Assembly (NCBI GenBank): GCA_903875465.1 | Contig: CAIQWB010000152.1 | Span: 1 to 52,359, forward strand | Reading direction: 5' to 3' | Source of the DNA: an uncultured Verrucomicrobia subdivision 3 bacterium | GTDB lineage: Bacteria; Verrucomicrobiota; Verrucomicrobiia; Limisphaerales; UBA11358 | Length of the DNA: 52,359 bases | Shown: positions 1 to 9,234 of the stretch, in pieces | Layout: every line of letters starts with the position of its first letter | Numbering within the stretch: position 1 is the first letter of the stretch | The notes under the pieces: model-generated | What the model saw: only the letters and a program-made list of their open reading frames with translations | What the model was told of the DNA's origin: nothing | The model's database searches: none | Made by a program: the position numbers and the translations under genes

Positions 1-925
1 CCGGGCCGGCGCGACCGCGCCCCATCTGAAAGTCAAAGACGACCCGGCCGCCGGGCTCGCTGTATTCCCAGAAGTAAGCCTGATGATGGCGCCCGGTTTT
101 TTCGCCGGTGTGCACCGGCACGGTGGTTTCATCCACTTGCAGATAATGGCCCCGGAGCAACTCGGCGGCCTGGGCCCCCACCACGGGGCGCAGCAACTCG
201 CCGGCCGCCAGGATGGCGTCAGTCAGCGTTTTGCGGTCCAAATCCAGGCCGTGATTGTCCGTCAGCGCGGCGTTCTGGCGGTAGACCGGGGTGTGCTGCT
301 GGTATTTTTGGATCAGGATTTCAATGATAAATTCGTCGGCCAATTTGCCCTTGGGCACGATGCGGGGCGGGACGGGCGCGGTGACGACGCCCTGTTCGGG
401 CAGGCAATGCGCGCCGCGCTTTTCCCGCTGGATGACGTTGACAAAAAACTTCGCCGGCTCGCACCCCAGTTCCTCGCGCGTTTCATAGCCGATGACGGGC
501 CGCTCGGCGCCGCAGTGGCCGCACCGGCAGTCGGCGGGGTGGCAGGGAATGATGATTTCACGGCGCTCCAGATGGGCGGGCAAGGGGTCCCGGCCGGGAT
601 GGCGGGCGCGGGGCTTTTTGGCCCGGGGCAGCGGCCGGGCTTTTTCCGCCGCCGGCCGCTGGGCCTCCTGCTGGACTTCGGCCGCCGTGACACTGGCCTC
701 CGCGAAGAGCAGCGCCGTTTGCGCCGGGGACAACTTTTCGCCCTTGGGACCCCAGAGCTGGAAATTGAGCAGGCGGATTTTCTCGTCCTGAATTTGAATG
801 ATCTGGTCCTTTTCCTGCAGGGCTTTGTTTTTGAGCTGGACGGTGTTTTCCAAGCACGCGTTGGCGGCCTGCAACGCCTCAACGGCGTGGCGGACTTCGG
901 CGGGCAGGGTGTCGAGCGTGATCAT
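1..925 (-). CDS. tnpC: IS66 transposase TnpC, N-terminal 308 residues (partial)
   Basis: This is the transposase of the IS66 element, which cuts and joins the element ends. The frame opens with ATG at 925 and runs off the window at base 1, so about 308 of the usual roughly 500 residues are visible. In order it shows a helical N-terminal segment (about residues 12-50), the family-typical FQLWGPKGEKLSP stretch, a Cys/His zinc-binding cluster (CHPADCRCGHC, near residue 130), and the beginning of the DDE catalytic domain with LQVDETTVPVHTGEK near residue 270, whose Asp is the expected first catalytic acid. It lies 71 bp after tnpB. No frameshift is seen in the visible part. Other open frames in this stretch are shadows of this one. 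Confidence 0.93.
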   Translation of the reverse strand, partial: MITLDTLPAEVRHAVEALQAANACLENTVQLKNKALQEKDQIIQIQDEKIRLLNFQLWGPKGEKLSPAQTALLFAEASVTAAEVQQEAQRPAAEKARPLPRAKKPRARHPGRDPLPAHLERREIIIPCHPADCRCGHCGAERPVIGYETREELGCEPAKFFVNVIQREKRGAHCLPEQGVVTAPVPPRIVPKGKLADEFIIEILIQKYQQHTPVYRQNAALTDNHGLDLDRKTLTDAILAAGELLRPVVGAQAAELLRGHYLQVDETTVPVHTGEKTGRHHQAYFWEYSEPGGRVVFDFQMGRGRAGP

Positions 926-996
926 TTACAGTATCCCGTTACTATACCTATACCGCCGCCCTGGCAAGCGTTATTTTGCTTTTTTTCCAACTTTTT

Positions 997-1350
997 TCAC
1001 GCGGCCTTGCGCCACCATGGCCGGGCTTGGGTTTTCGCCAAATCCAGGCCGGTCAGCAACAGCGTCAACTCCTCGGCGGCGATCCGCAGAGCGCCCGGCT
1101 CAGTCGTGTCCGGCCACGCAAAGCAGCCCTGCCCCATCAACCGCTTGGCGCACACCCAGACCCCGGTGCCGTCAAAATAGAGCAGCTTGAGCCGGTTTTT
1201 CCGGCGGTTGGTGAAGACGAACAGGTGGCCGCTCAACGGATCCTCCTTGAATTGGTGGGTGACCACGTCGCCCAACCCTTCAAAACTCTTGCGCAGATCC
1301 GTCGCGCCGCTGGCCAGGAAGATCCGCGTCGCCGGGCTCAAGGGGATCAT
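997..1350 (-). CDS. tnpB: IS66 accessory protein TnpB (Orf2)
   Basis: A 117-residue protein, the usual size for IS66 TnpB. It contains the hallmark sequence SGATDLRKSFEGL followed by GHLFVFTNRRKNRLKLLYFD and GVWVCAKRLMGQGCF, all diagnostic of the family. Its exact role is unsettled, but it is needed for IS66 transposition together with TnpA and TnpC. The start at 1,350 is chosen because it overlaps the tnpA stop by 4 bp, which suggests translational coupling, and because homology begins at MIPLSPATRIFL. A longer open frame upstream only reads the tnpA region out of phase. Confidence 0.95.
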   Translation of the reverse strand: MIPLSPATRIFLASGATDLRKSFEGLGDVVTHQFKEDPLSGHLFVFTNRRKNRLKLLYFDGTGVWVCAKRLMGQGCFAWPDTTEPGALRIAAEELTLLLTGLDLAKTQARPWWRKAA

Positions 1351-1676
1351 AACGCGGGGAGGAGCTGCAACAAGGCGGCCAGTTCGCCGGCGGCAAAACC
1401 GGCGTGCAACTCCAGGCTCAGACCGCCCGGCCATTGCAGCCGGTAGGCGGGGGCGGGTGGCCCCGCCGCCAATAAATTGGGCACGGCCACAAACGGGGTG
1501 AGCGGACTGGCGGGCCGGGCCGCCGCCCGGCGCCGCCAGGCATGCAGGGTGGAAACGCCCACGCCTGCCTGCGCGGCAAAGGCCTGGTCGGGCAAGCGAC
1601 TCGCCCGCCATGCGCGCAGGATTTTCTCCCGCTGCGCGGGGGTCCGATGTTCACGTCGAGGCAATGAATTTGGCAT
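1347..1676 (-). CDS. tnpA: IS66 TnpA, helix-turn-helix protein
   Basis: A 109-residue protein at the promoter-proximal end of the IS66 operon. The N-terminal half (residues about 13-55: RTPAQREKILRAWRAS, then QAFAAQAGVGVSTLHAWRRR) is a transposase-8-like helix-turn-helix of the kind found in IS66 TnpA and IS3 OrfA. The C-terminal part is Ala/Leu-rich and variable, as is usual. It probably binds the element ends or its own promoter. It overlaps tnpB by 4 bp. ATG at 1,676 is the only sensible start. Confidence 0.9.
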   Translation of the reverse strand: MPNSLPRREHRTPAQREKILRAWRASRLPDQAFAAQAGVGVSTLHAWRRRAAARPASPLTPFVAVPNLLAAGPPAPAYRLQWPGGLSLELHAGFAAGELAALLQLLPAL

Positions 1677-1730
1677 CGCCCCACTCTGCCATCACTTCCG
1701 CCCACTGCCTAGTCGGGGTTGGCTATACGG

Positions 1731-2023
1731 ATACGGTTAAAAGCCTTTCGCCATGAAATTACGGCGAGGGAAATGGACCAATCCATTGCCGCATTTGACC
1801 ATGATATCGCCACCGGCCGCTGGCGGCATCCGGACTATTTGGTGGCACCGTTGAACAAAAGAGCGATGAACTTTCCACGCTTTATTCTGCAATGCTTGGG
1901 TGCCGCACGCTCGATATCATTCATGTGGCGGCCGCCATTGTCCTTGGGGCAAAAATTTTTATTACCTTTGACGGGCGGCAGGCAGCCCTGGCGAAACAAG
2001 CTGGCTTGGCGGTAATTCAATAG
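1731..2023 (+). pseudogene. PIN-domain (VapC-like) toxin remnant, 5' end removed by IS66 and frameshifted
   Basis: Two overlapping frames together give the C-terminal two thirds of a PIN-domain ribonuclease. The first frame from about 1,731 reads RLKAFRHEITAREMDQ, then IATGRWRHPDY. After about 1,845 the match continues in another frame: SDELSTLYSAMLGCRTLD, then IIHVAAAIVLGAKIFITFDG, ending with RQAALAKQAGLAVIQ and TAG at 2,021-2,023. The conserved LD-I-HVAAA and FITFD-RQ motifs are typical of PIN toxins of type II toxin-antitoxin systems. The N-terminus with the first catalytic Asp is missing, exactly where the IS66 element begins. No antitoxin gene is visible beside it. The insertion alone would have killed the gene; the frameshift is a second lesion. 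Confidence 0.72.
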
Positions 2024-2092
2024 TCCGCCTCCAGTTCTGGCTTGTTGGCAAATACTTGTAACACGGGATTGGTATCGGATTACGACCCATGG

Positions 2093-5000
2093 TTATCTGC
2101 CAAGCTCTGGCATACTCTTTATCCAATCCCCCACGACTTGCACCGCTTGCTCATCCACCTGGTTGCGGCTCAACGGCGGCATCTTCATGGCGGGCGCGTT
2201 GGTATTCATGCGCGCAAATAAAACGGAGCGGCCCAGGTCGCCCGGGGCGATGATTTCCGGATTGGTGAAGCCCAGGGAAACGCCCGCCGGGAAATTGGTC
2301 AGGTGTTGATTCGCGAGTGCGGTGTCGTAACGCACATCAAAGTTGGCGACACCACCCGGTCGGTGACATTGCGCGCAATTGGCGTCCAAGTACGAGCGTG
2401 CCCGGTCCACCAACGAGGCGCCGGGGTCCACGAGCGCGGCGAGCTTCGCATAGCTGGCAAGGGCTGACTCATTGATGGCCGGGCTGAACATGCCCAGCCG
2501 GTTCAAGGTGCGGATTTGGTTGTCGCGAACGCCCGTTGAAGCATACAAATAATCCCGGTTCAACTGGCGGGTGTTGACACCCAACACATAATTCGCCACC
2601 GGGGTGTGGCAGGTCAGGCAATCCGCCGGGCTGGCGTAATACCACGACTGGGTGCGCACGCCGGCGGCGTTGGTCACCTGAATGTCTTCGTACAGCCCGG
2701 TGTTTTGCAAGTCGGCGTCCCGGTTGTCCGGCCGCCATTTGTAGGTCATGCCATACACCGCGCCATTGGCATCGCGCACCAGGATTTGCGTTTCCAACCG
2801 TCGTTTGGAGGCGGCCGGATCACGCTCGTCGGTTGCCATGTCGAGGTTCTTGACGAAGACGGTGCCCGCCGGGAACGTCCAGGCGTTGGTGGGGCGCAAA
2901 CGGATTTGTTCATCCGGCGTGAGGGGGCCGGCCCGCCGGGGCACCGCGAGATAATTTTCACCCGATGCGCCATCGGCCCACATGGGTTGGTTTAAGGTAT
3001 ACGGTATCAGGCCGCTGGCCGGTGTCCGGCCCGCGGTGTCGGCAAACACCCCGGTGCCGGAGAGCAGGGGAGGGAGTGTGCCATTGAAGGTGGCTGGCAG
3101 ATGCAAATAGGGCGGCAAAACGGGCTGACTGGTCACTCCGTAAGGACGACCCCCGCCGGTGACCGTGAGGCTGACCGGCGCCGAAGTGCTGGCCAGCCCA
3201 CTGCCGTCGGTGGCCACAGCGGTGATTGTATAATGTCCCGCGGCCCACCCGGTGGCCGTGAGCGCATACACGGGCGCATAGACACTGTTGCTCAAGGTGC
3301 CGGTCAGCGTGCCGTTCGTATAAAAATCCACCCGGTCGAGGGTGTTCTGGACCGCCTCCACCTGCGCCCCCAAAGTCACGCTGGCAATTCCGGTGTAACT
3401 TGCTCCGTCCGCGGGCCGGACCAGGGTAATCGTCGGAGGCGGATTTCGGACCGGATTCAATTGGCTGGCGGGCACCACGGCCAGTGGGAGGGAGCGACTG
3501 CGCCAGGCTAATCTGCATCCAGCCGGACCGCCGCTTGGGGTTAACTCCAGGCGCACGTTGTAGTATTGCTGTGCCTGGAAGGGCAGGGTGGCTTGATTGG
3601 TCACCGGGGCCAAGTGGGGCGTCGCGTCGTTAATGATCAACCGATCATTGATCCACAACTGCACCCCGCCACTGGTCAAGGTGGCAAAGGTGGTCGGCTC
3701 GGTATAAAGGGCCTGGACCGCGCCCGTCCAGCGCGCGGTGAAATTCTGCGGATCAATGCCCGGCGCGGGCGCGGTGCTTGTCCAGTCAAAATCCAGCGTC
3801 GCATCGGTGCGGGTAATGGCTGCCGGGGTATCCAGGGCCGTGCCGCCCGGCCAGTATTCGGCCGTCAGCCCGGTCCCGTGTCCAACCGAGGCCGTGTTCA
3901 CAAATCGGGCGCTGACCACCCCGCTGCTCACGGCCCCGGGTTTGATCGCCATCGTTCGCAGTTGGACCGTGCGGGTGAGCGTGATGGGGCCGGCGTACAG
4001 GGTCGAGGCGGCGGTCGGGGTGCTGCCATCCAGCGTGTAATAAATGCCCGCGCCGGACGCCTCGTCGGCCAGGCTGACCACCACCGAATTGGCAAAATTA
4101 CCACCCGCCGGGGTAATGACCGGCGGTGGCAAAAATATCCCGTTGCCAAACACGGCCAACCCACCTTGCGTCCCTACATAGACATGGCCATTCACCACTG
4201 TGGGCACGGTCATTTTCACGGCAATGCCGGGATTATCGCGCGTGGACAATTGCCGGCTATTATATAATTCGAAGGCCAGGTTGGTGGCGTTGTAGGCGTG
4301 CAAGATCGCGGGTCCATGCTGGGTGGCCCCATCGGTTTGGATCGCCCACACGATTGCCTCCTTGGTGCCGTTGGCCGAAAGGGAGGGCGTGGTGCCGAAA
4401 CCGCTAAAACTGGTTGTCGAAGCGGATACCGGATCGGGATTGACCCAGCCGTTATTAATTGCAAACGCCCGCATCACTCCGCGGATGCCTTGGTAATAGA
4501 GGGTATGGTTAAAATACACCGGCGTGCTGAAAATATTTCCGACATTCATCGGAAACGACTCTACAATCTGATTGTCACTGGCCGGGTTATAATGACCCAT
4601 GTTATCCCGGTCCACCACATAAAGTTTTCCCTCCTTGCCGGCCCCTACGATAAGATGGGGATGCGCCGCGCTGCCCGCCTCGTCCGGCAGGAGCACTGCC
4701 CCGCCCGAGCCCAGATCCGAATCCGCGGCCTGCATCGCCGCCTGGTTGAAGGGCGTGAAATAATCGGCGGCCGCCAATCCGCCGGTGGTGGTCAGGCGCA
4801 TAAAACTATCGCCATAATCCCCGCCGCCGGTGTCCGCATCAAAACTGCCATTGGCCACTTCAAAGAACAGATTGGAATGGGCATCCACGCACAAGCCATT
4901 GCCCCCCATCCACAACGCGCCCTCGCCCGCATGGGAACCAAAGACGGCCCGCGTGGCATTCGGTGTGGTGTTGAACACCTGGTTTGGCAGGGGGCGCAAC

Positions 5001-5782
5001 GTGCGGGCATCATAACCAATAATCCACCCGTGATACGGATCCGTGTCCGCATAGCTGCTGTAGGCCAGGTACACAATGCCATTGGCCAGGGTCAGGGCGC
5101 AGCGCAGGTTTTGTTCCCGCGGGCTAAAGGTCACCACTCCATGGACACTGGTGGCCCCCTTGCCCGGGTAGGTGGCGGTTACGTTTACCGGACTATTGGG
5201 CTGTTCGGCCCCGGTTGCCAGATTCAGTGCGTGGAGGCGATGGTAGTAATTGGTCGCGGTGGTGGTTGCCTCCCGGTTCACTGCCACCACAAACAGGGTC
5301 CCGGCGGTCGCATCAATCACCGGGGTGGCCGTGATGCCCACCAGCGGCAGCATGTCCTGCAGCACATTATTGTGATACCTCCCGCCAAACTCATGGTTGG
5401 TGACCACATTGATGCCCTCCCCGAGACTGACCTGCCAGAGCTTGCCGCCATCCGGTGCGGCCGCGCTCTTCGCGTCAAACGCATAGACACTGTCGTTCTC
5501 GGTCGCGATGTACACCACGTCGTGCGGACCCTTGCCGGGGATGTTCACTCCGGGCACCACCAGCGGCTGCGTGTACACGTAGCCATCGACGTCATACTTC
5601 ATCAACAAGCCAAAGGTGTTGGGGTTGACATTTGCCAGGGTGAGTTGGGTTTCGTTGGTGTTGGCGCCGGTGCGGCCATTATCGTTGTGGTAGGTAAGCA
5701 CCGATTCGCCTCGGCCCGGCATGGCAATAACCATCAGCAAGGCCAGGTTCAAGAGACGGCTAATCGTTTTGCTTGGGTTCAT
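2093..5782 (-). CDS. secreted PQQ-propeller / CHB_HEX / PA14 / Ig-like / diheme cytochrome c protein
   Basis: A 1,229-residue exported protein. Residues 1-26 form a signal peptide. About 30-560 is a PQQ-dehydrogenase-like beta-propeller, opening with YHNDNGRTGANTNETQLT and carrying repeats such as DVVYIATENDSVYAFD and GKLYVVDRDN. About 570-645 is a chitobiase C-terminal-like domain (IYYTLDGSTPTAAS). About 650-790 is a PA14-like domain (GLTAEYWPGG). About 800-890 is an Ig-like domain. About 910-1,229 resembles the SO2930/HNE_0200 family of diheme c-type cytochromes, with CLTCH near 1,055 and CAQCH near 1,136 as heme sites. It probably oxidises or binds a substrate outside the cytoplasmic membrane and passes electrons to hemes. 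The propeller lacks clear catalytic PQQ ligands by eye, so enzyme activity is uncertain. It is monocistronic. Confidence 0.85.
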   Translation of the reverse strand: MNPSKTISRLLNLALLMVIAMPGRGESVLTYHNDNGRTGANTNETQLTLANVNPNTFGLLMKYDVDGYVYTQPLVVPGVNIPGKGPHDVVYIATENDSVYAFDAKSAAAPDGGKLWQVSLGEGINVVTNHEFGGRYHNNVLQDMLPLVGITATPVIDATAGTLFVVAVNREATTTATNYYHRLHALNLATGAEQPNSPVNVTATYPGKGATSVHGVVTFSPREQNLRCALTLANGIVYLAYSSYADTDPYHGWIIGYDARTLRPLPNQVFNTTPNATRAVFGSHAGEGALWMGGNGLCVDAHSNLFFEVANGSFDADTGGGDYGDSFMRLTTTGGLAAADYFTPFNQAAMQAADSDLGSGGAVLLPDEAGSAAHPHLIVGAGKEGKLYVVDRDNMGHYNPASDNQIVESFPMNVGNIFSTPVYFNHTLYYQGIRGVMRAFAINNGWVNPDPVSASTTSFSGFGTTPSLSANGTKEAIVWAIQTDGATQHGPAILHAYNATNLAFELYNSRQLSTRDNPGIAVKMTVPTVVNGHVYVGTQGGLAVFGNGIFLPPPVITPAGGNFANSVVVSLADEASGAGIYYTLDGSTPTAASTLYAGPITLTRTVQLRTMAIKPGAVSSGVVSARFVNTASVGHGTGLTAEYWPGGTALDTPAAITRTDATLDFDWTSTAPAPGIDPQNFTARWTGAVQALYTEPTTFATLTSGGVQLWINDRLIINDATPHLAPVTNQATLPFQAQQYYNVRLELTPSGGPAGCRLAWRSRSLPLAVVPASQLNPVRNPPPTITLVRPADGASYTGIASVTLGAQVEAVQNTLDRVDFYTNGTLTGTLSNSVYAPVYALTATGWAAGHYTITAVATDGSGLASTSAPVSLTVTGGGRPYGVTSQPVLPPYLHLPATFNGTLPPLLSGTGVFADTAGRTPASGLIPYTLNQPMWADGASGENYLAVPRRAGPLTPDEQIRLRPTNAWTFPAGTVFVKNLDMATDERDPAASKRRLETQILVRDANGAVYGMTYKWRPDNRDADLQNTGLYEDIQVTNAAGVRTQSWYYASPADCLTCHTPVANYVLGVNTRQLNRDYLYASTGVRDNQIRTLNRLGMFSPAINESALASYAKLAALVDPGASLVDRARSYLDANCAQCHRPGGVANFDVRYDTALANQHLTNFPAGVSLGFTNPEIIAPGDLGRSVLFARMNTNAPAMKMPPLSRNQVDEQAVQVVGDWIKSMPELGR

Positions 5783-6089
5783 GCGGCGCGTCTGGTCGTC
5801 AGTTGGTTTTAAGGCTGCCCGGTGTCAGGCGGCTAATTTTATGCACTTTGGGGCCATTGTCCAACGGGGAATATGGCGGGATTTGCGCCCCTGCGGTCAT
5901 GGTCCTAGTTTTGCGGGGGGGAGGACCAAACTCTCTGGTGCCTGGCCCTTAATTTGAATTGGTAAGCCGCAACTTTGGCGGGGAAATTGGCAAGGCGGGG
6001 CTCCCTCCCAGTCTGACTTGGCAGAACCCCCCATATAACCGATACTGATTGCCTGGGTGTGGTGTCCTCAGGCCGCCGCCCCTGGCTTT
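5783..6089. other. intergenic region between divergent cytochrome and ABC exporter genes
   Basis: 307 bp with no gene. It must hold the promoters of the cytochrome gene (minus strand) and the ABC export operon (plus strand), but no convincing -35/-10 pair stands out. A 6-bp inverted repeat, GGTCCT at 5,901-5,906 and AGGACC at 5,922-5,927, encloses a G-rich loop. A TATAAC box lies at about 6,035, upstream of the ABC ATPase gene, without a well-spaced -35. Confidence 0.4.
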
Positions 6090-6845
6090 ATGCTTGAAAC
6101 CAACAGTCCGGCCCATGACACGACGCTGACCGCGGCGGCCCGCACCCCTGTTTACCGGGCCCGTGGGCTGACGAAGGTTTACGGCACCGGCACGGCCGAG
6201 GTTCGGGCGCTGGCCGGGGTGGATTTGGACCTGTATCCCGGCGAGCTCATTGTGCTGCTGGGCCCCTCCGGCAGTGGGAAAACCACGTTGCTCAACCAAC
6301 TCGGCGGGCTCGACTTGCCCACGGACGGGGAACTCAAGTATCGCGACCTGGACCTTACCCAGGCGGATGAAGCCCAGCTTACGCGCTTTCGCCGGGACAG
6401 CGTCGGGTTCATCTTCCAGTTCTACAATCTCATCCCCAGCCTCACCGCCCGGGAAAATGTGGCGCTCATCACCGAGATTGCGCGCGACCCCATGCTGCCC
6501 GAGCAGGCACTGGAAATGGTGAATCTCGGCGCGCGACTGGATCATTTTCCCGCGCAATTGTCCGGCGGTGAACAGCAGCGCGTGGCCATCGCCCGGGCCA
6601 TTGCCAAACGCCCCGAAGTTTTGCTGTGCGATGAGCCCACCGGGGCGCTGGATGTGAAAACGGGCATCGTGGTGCTGGAGGCCATCGAACGGGCTAATCG
6701 CGAGCTCGGCACGCTCACGGTCATCATCACCCACAACGCCGTGATGGCAGACATGGCTGACCGGGTGATTCATTTCTCCGACGGCAGGGTGCATGATTAC
6801 CAGCGCAACGTCCGGCGGGCGGCCGCCTCCAGTCTCAAGTGGTAG
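6090..6845 (+). CDS. ABC transporter ATP-binding protein (MacB/LolD type)
   Basis: A 251-residue ATPase that powers the FtsX-type permease encoded next to it. It has Walker A GPSGSGKT (residues 58-65), the Q-loop FIFQFYN, the signature LSGGEQQR (147-154), Walker B VLLCDEP (167-173) and the H-loop THN (about 204-206). The sequence [11 protein letters not shown] and the spacing are typical of the LolD/MacB/DevA subfamily, which drives mechanotransmission-type export rather than import. ATG at 6,090 (MLETNSP) is preferred over a frame start at 6,057 because the homologous core begins about 20 residues later. It is first in a three-gene operon with the permease 2 bp downstream. The substrate is unknown; lipoprotein, antimicrobial peptide or lipid export are the family options. 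Confidence 0.93.
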   Translation: MLETNSPAHDTTLTAAARTPVYRARGLTKVYGTGTAEVRALAGVDLDLYPGELIVLLGPSGSGKTTLLNQLGGLDLPTDGELKYRDLDLTQADEAQLTRFRRDSVGFIFQFYNLIPSLTARENVALITEIARDPMLPEQALEMVNLGARLDHFPAQLSGGEQQRVAIARAIAKRPEVLLCDEPTGALDVKTGIVVLEAIERANRELGTLTVIITHNAVMADMADRVIHFSDGRVHDYQRNVRRAAASSLKW

Positions 6846-6847
6846 TC

Positions 6848-9214
6848 ATGCTCGCGCACCTCGATCGAAAATTATTTCGCGACCTGCGCCGCATGCAGGG
6901 CCAGGCCATTGCGGTGTCGCTGGTGATGGCCTGCGGGCTGGCCATGCTGATCATGTCGCGCAGCCTGATTCATTCGCTCGCGACGGCGCGCGCGGAATAT
7001 TACCAGGCCAATCATTTTGCGGATGTCTTTGCCAGCCTCAAACGCGCTCCCCTTTCCCTGGTGGACGAAATTCGCACGTTGCCCGGGGTGGCCGTGGTGG
7101 AGCCGGGCGTGGCCGCGCAGGTCACCCTGGATATTCCCGATTTGGATGAGCCCGCCACCGGCCTCATCCGGTCCCTGCCGGATTTGCGCGAACCACAATT
7201 GAACCGCCTCTTCCTGCGTGTGGGGCAATGGCTTCAGCCCGGCGGTCACGGCGAAGTGCTGGTGAGCGAGGCGTTTGCCCAGGCCAATCACCTGCATCCC
7301 GGCGATCCGGTCACCATGATACTGAATGGGCGGTTGCAAAAGTTCCGCATTGCCGGCCTGGTGCTCTCGCCGGAATACATTTTTGAAGCGCGCCCCGGCT
7401 CCGCCCTGCCGGACAATCACACTTACGGTATTTTCTGGATGCCCTACGAGGAGCTGGCCGATGCCTTTGATCTCAAGCATGCCTTCAATTCCCTGGCCCT
7501 GGCCCTCGCACCGGGGGCCAATGAAAGCCGGGTCATCGCCGCGCTCGACCGGTTGCTGCTTAAATACGGCGGCAGTGGCGCTTATGGCCGGTCTGACCAG
7601 CCCTCGCACGTTCGCGTCTCGGATGAAATCCGCGTGCTGACGATTCTTTCCATCGGCTTTCCGCTGATCTTCCTCAGCGTGGCGGCTTTCATGACCAATG
7701 CCGTGCTTTCCCGATTGCTCACGTTGCAGCGGGAACAGATTGCCGTCCTCAAAGCCTTTGGATTTGAGAACCGGCAGATCGTCGGGCACTACTTGAAATT
7801 CGCCTTCGTGTTTGTGCTCGGCGGCGCGGTCTTGGGCACCCTGGGCGGCATCGTGCTGGGCGGGCAAATGACCCAGATGTACCATATGTTTTTCCGCTTC
7901 CCGGACCTGAGTTTTCATCTGGACCAGGGTGCGGTTGCCATTTCGCTGCTGGTGGCGGCGCTGGCCGCCACGCTTGGGGTGCTGGGCGCGGTGCGGCGCG
8001 CCGCCAAACTCCCGCCGGCCGAGGCCATGCGGCCCGAACCGCCGGCGAGTTACCGTCCGGCGTTCATTGAGCGCACCGGCATCGCGCATTTCTTTGCCAA
8101 CACCTTTCGCATGGCGGTGCGCAACCTTGAGCGCAAACCAGCCCAGGCGGGGTTCACCATCGCCGGGCTGGCCCTGGCCACCGGAATTATGGTCATTCCC
8201 AACTGTTTTCACGACAGTGTGGGGCATATTCTCGATTTCCAATGGGACACCGTTCAACGCCAGGACGTCAGTGTGGGGCTCGAGGAGCCTTCGAGCGAGA
8301 CGGCCAAATTTGCGTTTCGCGAATTGCCCGGCGTCGTGAGTCTGGAACCCTTTCGCTATGCCGCCGCCCGGATTTATTTCGGCCCGCACCACCGGCAGAT
8401 CGCCATTCAAGGGATGGACCCCGCGAGCGAGCACGAACGGATTATTGACAGCCGCGTGCACGTTATGCCGCTGCCGTCCGAGGGCTTGGTGATTTCCACC
8501 AAGCTCGGCGAAATCCTCGGTGCCAAACTCGGTGACCGGTTGACTGTGGAGTTTCTGGAGGGCCGGCGACGCACTGTGGAAGTGTCGCTCGCTGGTTTGA
8601 GCGAGGATTTTTCCGGCCTCGCCGCCCACATGAACCGCCATGCCCTCAACCGGTTGCTGGGGGAAGGCGATATTATCACGGGTGCCAGTTTTTGTGTGGA
8701 TGCCACCATTTGGAAGACCTTCCTCCACCAACTCAAAGCCGTGCCCCGCGTGAGCTGGGTGGTGGTGAAGGAATCCCTGCGCCGGAATTTTCGCGAGACC
8801 ACTGCCGCCAGCATCAACCTGATTCAATCCATCTACCTCACCTTTGCCACGATTGTGGCGTTTGGGGTGGTCTATAACAATGCCCGCATTTCGCTCGCGG
8901 AACGTGGGCGCGAACTCGCCACCCTGCGCGTCATTGGCTTCTCCCAAAGCGAAGTCGGTGCCGTGCTCATCACCGAACTGGTGATTCTGGCCCTGCTGGC
9001 CGTGCCCCTGGGCCTGGCCTTTGGCACCGCGCTGGCCACCGGGATTATCCACGCGGTAAATACCGAGACCGTCCGCCTGCCCACCGTATTTACCCTGCAT
9101 AATTATGCCTTTGCCGTGAGCGTGGTCACCATCGCCTCCACCCTTTCCGCCTTTGTGGTGCTGCGCAATTTAAAGCAACTCGACCTTGTCAAAGCCATGA
9201 AGGCACCCGAATAA
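6848..9214 (+). CDS. FtsX/MacB-family ABC transporter permease
   Basis: A 788-residue inner-membrane permease. A first membrane helix (about residues 17-35) is followed by a large periplasmic domain, a first FtsX domain of three helices (about 265-390), another helix with a second periplasmic domain (about 435-660), and a second FtsX domain (about 670-785) with the typical GRELATLRVIGFSQSEV loop. This duplicated, eight-helix-like layout resembles LolC/E fusions and YbjZ-like putative ABC transport system permeases. ATG at 6,848 lies 2 bp after the ATPase stop; a GTG at 6,839 that overlaps the ATPase gene is possible. It is followed by the HlyD-type gene 20 bp later, so the three act as one exporter. 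Confidence 0.9.
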   Translation: MLAHLDRKLFRDLRRMQGQAIAVSLVMACGLAMLIMSRSLIHSLATARAEYYQANHFADVFASLKRAPLSLVDEIRTLPGVAVVEPGVAAQVTLDIPDLDEPATGLIRSLPDLREPQLNRLFLRVGQWLQPGGHGEVLVSEAFAQANHLHPGDPVTMILNGRLQKFRIAGLVLSPEYIFEARPGSALPDNHTYGIFWMPYEELADAFDLKHAFNSLALALAPGANESRVIAALDRLLLKYGGSGAYGRSDQPSHVRVSDEIRVLTILSIGFPLIFLSVAAFMTNAVLSRLLTLQREQIAVLKAFGFENRQIVGHYLKFAFVFVLGGAVLGTLGGIVLGGQMTQMYHMFFRFPDLSFHLDQGAVAISLLVAALAATLGVLGAVRRAAKLPPAEAMRPEPPASYRPAFIERTGIAHFFANTFRMAVRNLERKPAQAGFTIAGLALATGIMVIPNCFHDSVGHILDFQWDTVQRQDVSVGLEEPSSETAKFAFRELPGVVSLEPFRYAAARIYFGPHHRQIAIQGMDPASEHERIIDSRVHVMPLPSEGLVISTKLGEILGAKLGDRLTVEFLEGRRRTVEVSLAGLSEDFSGLAAHMNRHALNRLLGEGDIITGASFCVDATIWKTFLHQLKAVPRVSWVVVKESLRRNFRETTAASINLIQSIYLTFATIVAFGVVYNNARISLAERGRELATLRVIGFSQSEVGAVLITELVILALLAVPLGLAFGTALATGIIHAVNTETVRLPTVFTLHNYAFAVSVVTIASTLSAFVVLRNLKQLDLVKAMKAPE

Positions 9215-9234
9215 TAAATCCTTATTGATTGAAC

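Larger units (their letters stand above)
1..1732 (-). mobile_element. IS66-family insertion sequence, partial (cut by window start)
   Basis: Three minus-strand genes in the order tnpA, tnpB, tnpC are the standard IS66 layout, with a 4-bp overlap between tnpA and tnpB. The right end is placed near 1,732 because the PIN-domain reading frame resumes there, at the codons for RLKAF. The terminal inverted repeat cannot be confirmed because the other end lies outside the window. IS66 elements normally make an 8-bp target duplication, which cannot be tested here for the same reason. The visible genes are open and look functional. Confidence 0.85.

Noticed and set aside
4298-5812. 504-residue open frame antisense to the cytochrome gene
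   Set aside because: No domain, and a His/Arg/Ile-rich shadow composition; the minus strand carries the propeller repeats.
6872-9100. 742-residue open frame antisense to the ABC permease
   Set aside because: The composition is dominated by His, Gln, Gly and Arg with no family motif; the sense strand encodes two FtsX domains.
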